Part shown: positions 61,746-64,000 of the stretch, piece by piece
How the letters are laid out: every line of letters starts with the position of its first letter
Position numbering within the stretch: the first letter of the stretch is position 1
Assembly (NCBI GenBank): GCA_023212695.1
Contig: JALCCG010000001.1
Location: 1-64,000 of the forward strand
From: Sporisorium sorghi
Lineage: Eukaryota; Basidiomycota; Ustilaginomycetes; Ustilaginales; Ustilaginaceae
Reading direction: 5' to 3'
Length of the DNA stretch: 64,000 nucleotides
Translations under genes and position numbers: made by a program
The notes under the pieces: generated by a model
What the model was told of the DNA's origin: nothing
The model's database searches: none
Seen by the model: the letters and a program-made list of their open reading frames with translations, nothing else

Positions 61746-63200
61746 ATGGACTATTTACAGTTAGGAAAGCAATTCATAGACGGGGAATGGAGAGATGGTA
61801 GTAGCAGTATAACGCTGCCTGATATCAATCCTTATAATGATGAGGTAATCACCGCATTTCAAATCGCCAGCGTTGCAGACATTGATGCTGCTTATCAAGC
61901 GGCTTGTAAAGCTCAGCTGGAATGGGACAAGGTTAATCCTTACAATAAACGCGATATCCTTGAGAATGCCGTTAAATATATTGAAGTGAATGAGGAAGAG
62001 ATTACGTCCATTATTGTTCAGGAGCTGGGCGGAACGCGGCTGAAGGCCGCATTTGAAATCGGTCTTGTGAAAAATATCATAAAGGAAGCAGCTACATTCC
62101 CTCTTAGAATGGAGGGTAAGATTCTGCCTTCTGTAGAGAACGGCAAGGAGAACCGGCTGTACCGTATGCCCGCTGGCGTAGTTGGGGTGATCAGTCCGTT
62201 TAACTTCCCTTTCTTCCTGTCCATGAAATCAGTTGCACCGGCGCTGGGTGCTGGCAATGGAGTGGTACTGAAACCGCACGAGGATTCACCTATTACGGGT
62301 GGAACTCTGATTGGCAAGATTTTTGAGGAAGCCGGTGTACCGAAGGGCCTGTTGAACGTAGTGGTGACAGATATCAAGGAGATCGGCGATGCGTTTGTTG
62401 AGCATCCGATCCCGAGAATCATTTCCTTTACGGGTTCCACTAAGGTTGGGAGCTATATTGGACAATTGGCTGTCAAGAATTTCAAAAAACCGCTGCTGGA
62501 GCTTGGGGGAAATAGCGCGTTCATTATTATGGAGGATGCGGATATCGACTACGCGGTGCAAGCGGCGACATTCAGCAGATTCACGCACCAAGGTCAGATT
62601 TGCATGTCGGCCAACCGGATTCTGGTACAGAAGACGATCTATCAGGAATTTATCGATAAATTCGGAGCGAAGGTCTCTACGCTTACAACAGGTGACCCGA
62701 GTGATCCTCAGACCATCCTTGGACCCGTCATCAACAACCGTCAGGCAGAGACACTGCAGCAGCTGATTGCACAGGGCATTGAGCAAGGGGCGGTTCCGCT
62801 GTTGAAAGGTCAGATTACGGGCAGAATGGTGGAGCCTACCATCCTCATAGACGTCAAACCGGATATGGTGGTAGCGCAAGAGGAGCTGTTTGGCCCGGTT
62901 GTGTGTATCATTCCGTTCGAAACAGAAGCAGAAGCTATTGAAATTGCCAACCATTCACGTTTTGGGCTTAGCGGGGCTATTCATACCTCCAATCTGGAGC
63001 GTGGGGTAGAGATGGCGAAGAAAATCCACACCGGTATGATCCATGTGAATGATGTCACGATTAACGACGAGCCGATTGTTGCTTTTGGGGGAGAGAAACA
63101 GTCCGGGCTGGGCCGCTTGAATGGGGCATGGAGCCTGGATGAATTCACCACGATGAAGTGGATATCGGTTCATTACGGACAAAGGAAATTCCCGTACTAA
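61746..63200 (+). CDS. Aldehyde dehydrogenase, benzaldehyde/vanillin type (YfmT-like)
   Basis: A 484-residue NAD(P)-dependent dehydrogenase. The Rossmann region has VGVISPFNFPFFLSMKSVAP and FTGSTKVGSYIGQLA; catalytic Glu is in LELGGNSAF and Cys in HQGQICMSANRIL; the end is FGGEKQSGLGRLNGAWSLDE. The closest known type is B. subtilis YfmT, an aromatic aldehyde (vanillin) dehydrogenase. AGGAGG precedes the ATG. It is followed by a YfmS-like soluble chemoreceptor gene, the same pairing as in B. subtilis. Confidence 0.9.
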   Translation: MDYLQLGKQFIDGEWRDGSSSITLPDINPYNDEVITAFQIASVADIDAAYQAACKAQLEWDKVNPYNKRDILENAVKYIEVNEEEITSIIVQELGGTRLKAAFEIGLVKNIIKEAATFPLRMEGKILPSVENGKENRLYRMPAGVVGVISPFNFPFFLSMKSVAPALGAGNGVVLKPHEDSPITGGTLIGKIFEEAGVPKGLLNVVVTDIKEIGDAFVEHPIPRIISFTGSTKVGSYIGQLAVKNFKKPLLELGGNSAFIIMEDADIDYAVQAATFSRFTHQGQICMSANRILVQKTIYQEFIDKFGAKVSTLTTGDPSDPQTILGPVINNRQAETLQQLIAQGIEQGAVPLLKGQITGRMVEPTILIDVKPDMVVAQEELFGPVVCIIPFETEAEAIEIANHSRFGLSGAIHTSNLERGVEMAKKIHTGMIHVNDVTINDEPIVAFGGEKQSGLGRLNGAWSLDEFTTMKWISVHYGQRKFPY

Positions 63201-63218
63201 GGGCTGGGGGGAGATAGG

Positions 63219-64000
63219 ATGGTAAATGTGACTGAAGTTCAAACACAGCATGAGCTGATCCGAGCTTTTGTAAGGATAGCTCCACTGCTGAATAATCTTA
63301 CGAATGATGATATCACCATTGGCATATATGATACGGAGAAACTGATCATCAACTATCCGGGAAAAACGTTCTCATTGAATGTGAGCCCAGGCGACCCTTT
63401 AATGGAAGGGGATATCGTCACCAACGCGATCAGGAATAATACGGCTCTATCCGCGGTCGTTCCGAAAGAGCTGTTTGGTTTCCCGCTTGCTGCACGCGCG
63501 ATCCCGCTGCATGACGAGCAGGGCCGCGTTATTGGCGGCGTAGGCATGGGGACCAGCCTCGAGAAAGCGAATAAGCTTTTTGAGATGGCCGAAAGCTTCT
63601 CTGCTATTGTCGAACAGACAACGGCGTCCATTGAAGATATAAGCCAATCGGTTTCTCACCTCACCGAGCGTGTAACCAACGTAACGACTCAAATGAAGGA
63701 CGTCAGCTCAAGTGCTCAGCAGATCGGTAAGATTTCCACCGTGGTTAAGGAGATTTCAGAGCAGAGTAACATGCTGGGGCTGAATGCTTCCATCGAAGCA
63801 GCAAGAGCAGGTGAAGCGGGAAGAGGTTTCTCCGTCGTTGCCGATGAGATCCGGAAGCTGGCGACCATCTCCAAAGAGAATGTGGATCGGATTAATGGAA
63901 TTACGAAGAATATTCAGGAACTGCTGCTGGGATTAAATCATGCTTTTTCTGATATTCACACGTTAACTGACAGCCAGTCAGGGGCGATTCGAGAATTCTC
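63219..64000 (+). CDS. Soluble methyl-accepting chemotaxis protein (YfmS-like), truncated by window end
   Basis: The first 260 residues of a cytoplasmic chemoreceptor lacking any transmembrane segment or HAMP. Residues about 1-130 are a small sensory domain ([40 protein letters not shown]); the helical signalling coiled coil follows, with the conserved hairpin tip [38 protein letters not shown] that contacts CheA/CheW. It begins 18 bases after the aldehyde dehydrogenase stop, behind GGGGGGAG. B. subtilis YfmS is the clear counterpart. The C-terminus lies outside the window. Confidence 0.9.
   Translation, partial: MVNVTEVQTQHELIRAFVRIAPLLNNLTNDDITIGIYDTEKLIINYPGKTFSLNVSPGDPLMEGDIVTNAIRNNTALSAVVPKELFGFPLAARAIPLHDEQGRVIGGVGMGTSLEKANKLFEMAESFSAIVEQTTASIEDISQSVSHLTERVTNVTTQMKDVSSSAQQIGKISTVVKEISEQSNMLGLNASIEAARAGEAGRGFSVVADEIRKLATISKENVDRINGITKNIQELLLGLNHAFSDIHTLTDSQSGAIREF

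Overview
The window looks like the chromosome of a Paenibacillus-type Firmicute (Bacillales). This is inferred from strong AGGAGG/GGAGGTGAT ribosome binding sites, many GTG/TTG starts, compact stem-loop plus T-run terminators after most transcription units, and the gene content: LplB/LplC-type sugar permeases with no ATPase gene beside them, a YfmT/YfmS-like pair, a CYP102-type P450, an ECF41-type sigma factor, DUF4832 proteins, and AraC, LacI, PadR, MerR and HxlR regulators. I saw no rRNA, tRNA, CRISPR array, complete insertion sequence or prophage. The window opens inside the 3' end (domain V/VI) of a group II intron.

Left part (0.3-15.2 kb): an FAD oxidoreductase with an ECF41-like sigma factor; a secreted amidase with a small exported partner; a decayed PAF-acetylhydrolase-like gene; a type III polyketide synthase / methyltransferase / FAD monooxygenase operon behind a perfect 14-bp palindrome; then housekeeping or stress genes (DinB-like, polysaccharide deacetylase, OsmC, MscL, DUF1796, glyoxalase-like, DAO oxidase, DUF2798). 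A 17-codon hydrophobic reading frame with an ideal Shine-Dalgarno but an ATT start sits at 14.6 kb.

Middle (15.6-37 kb): a CYP102 (P450 BM3-like) gene split by a one-base frameshift; an HxlR regulator tail-to-tail with a quinone-reductase-like flavoprotein; a two-component system; two membrane-anchored alpha/beta hydrolases; DUF4097; an AI-2E family exporter; a class F sortase beside a small Lys/His-rich repeat protein ending in LPKTG without a membrane tail; a MerR gene and serine hydrolase behind a 19-bp-spacer promoter; a WYL regulator; a second P450 divergent from a PadR regulator; an amber-interrupted membrane protein; and YdeI and Fra/YdhG-like proteins.

37-49 kb is one functional locus. 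A LacI regulator (39.3 kb) sits between a secreted DUF4832 protein with an N-terminal carbohydrate-binding-like domain and a divergent run of DUF4832, NAT_N/GNAT_C acyltransferase-like, a second DUF4832-like protein, a Gfo/Idh/MocA oxidoreductase, two ABC permeases (the first frameshifted in a G-run) and a solute-binding lipoprotein. Paired TGTTACGT / ACGTAACA boxes lie in the divergent region. The likely theme is extracellular attack on a polysaccharide, import and intracellular processing of an unidentified, possibly acylated glycan.

49-64 kb: a VanRS-like two-component system followed by an overlooked 46-codon secreted-peptide gene; a phospholipid-methyltransferase-like protein; a cysteine-rich HTH regulator; a helveticin J-like class III bacteriocin gene; an MFS exporter; AraC, aldo/keto reductases and an esterase; and a YfmT-type aldehyde dehydrogenase followed by a soluble chemoreceptor that runs off the window. 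Three C-terminal-only gene fragments (53.6, 55.3 and 59.3 kb) show that this end has been rearranged.
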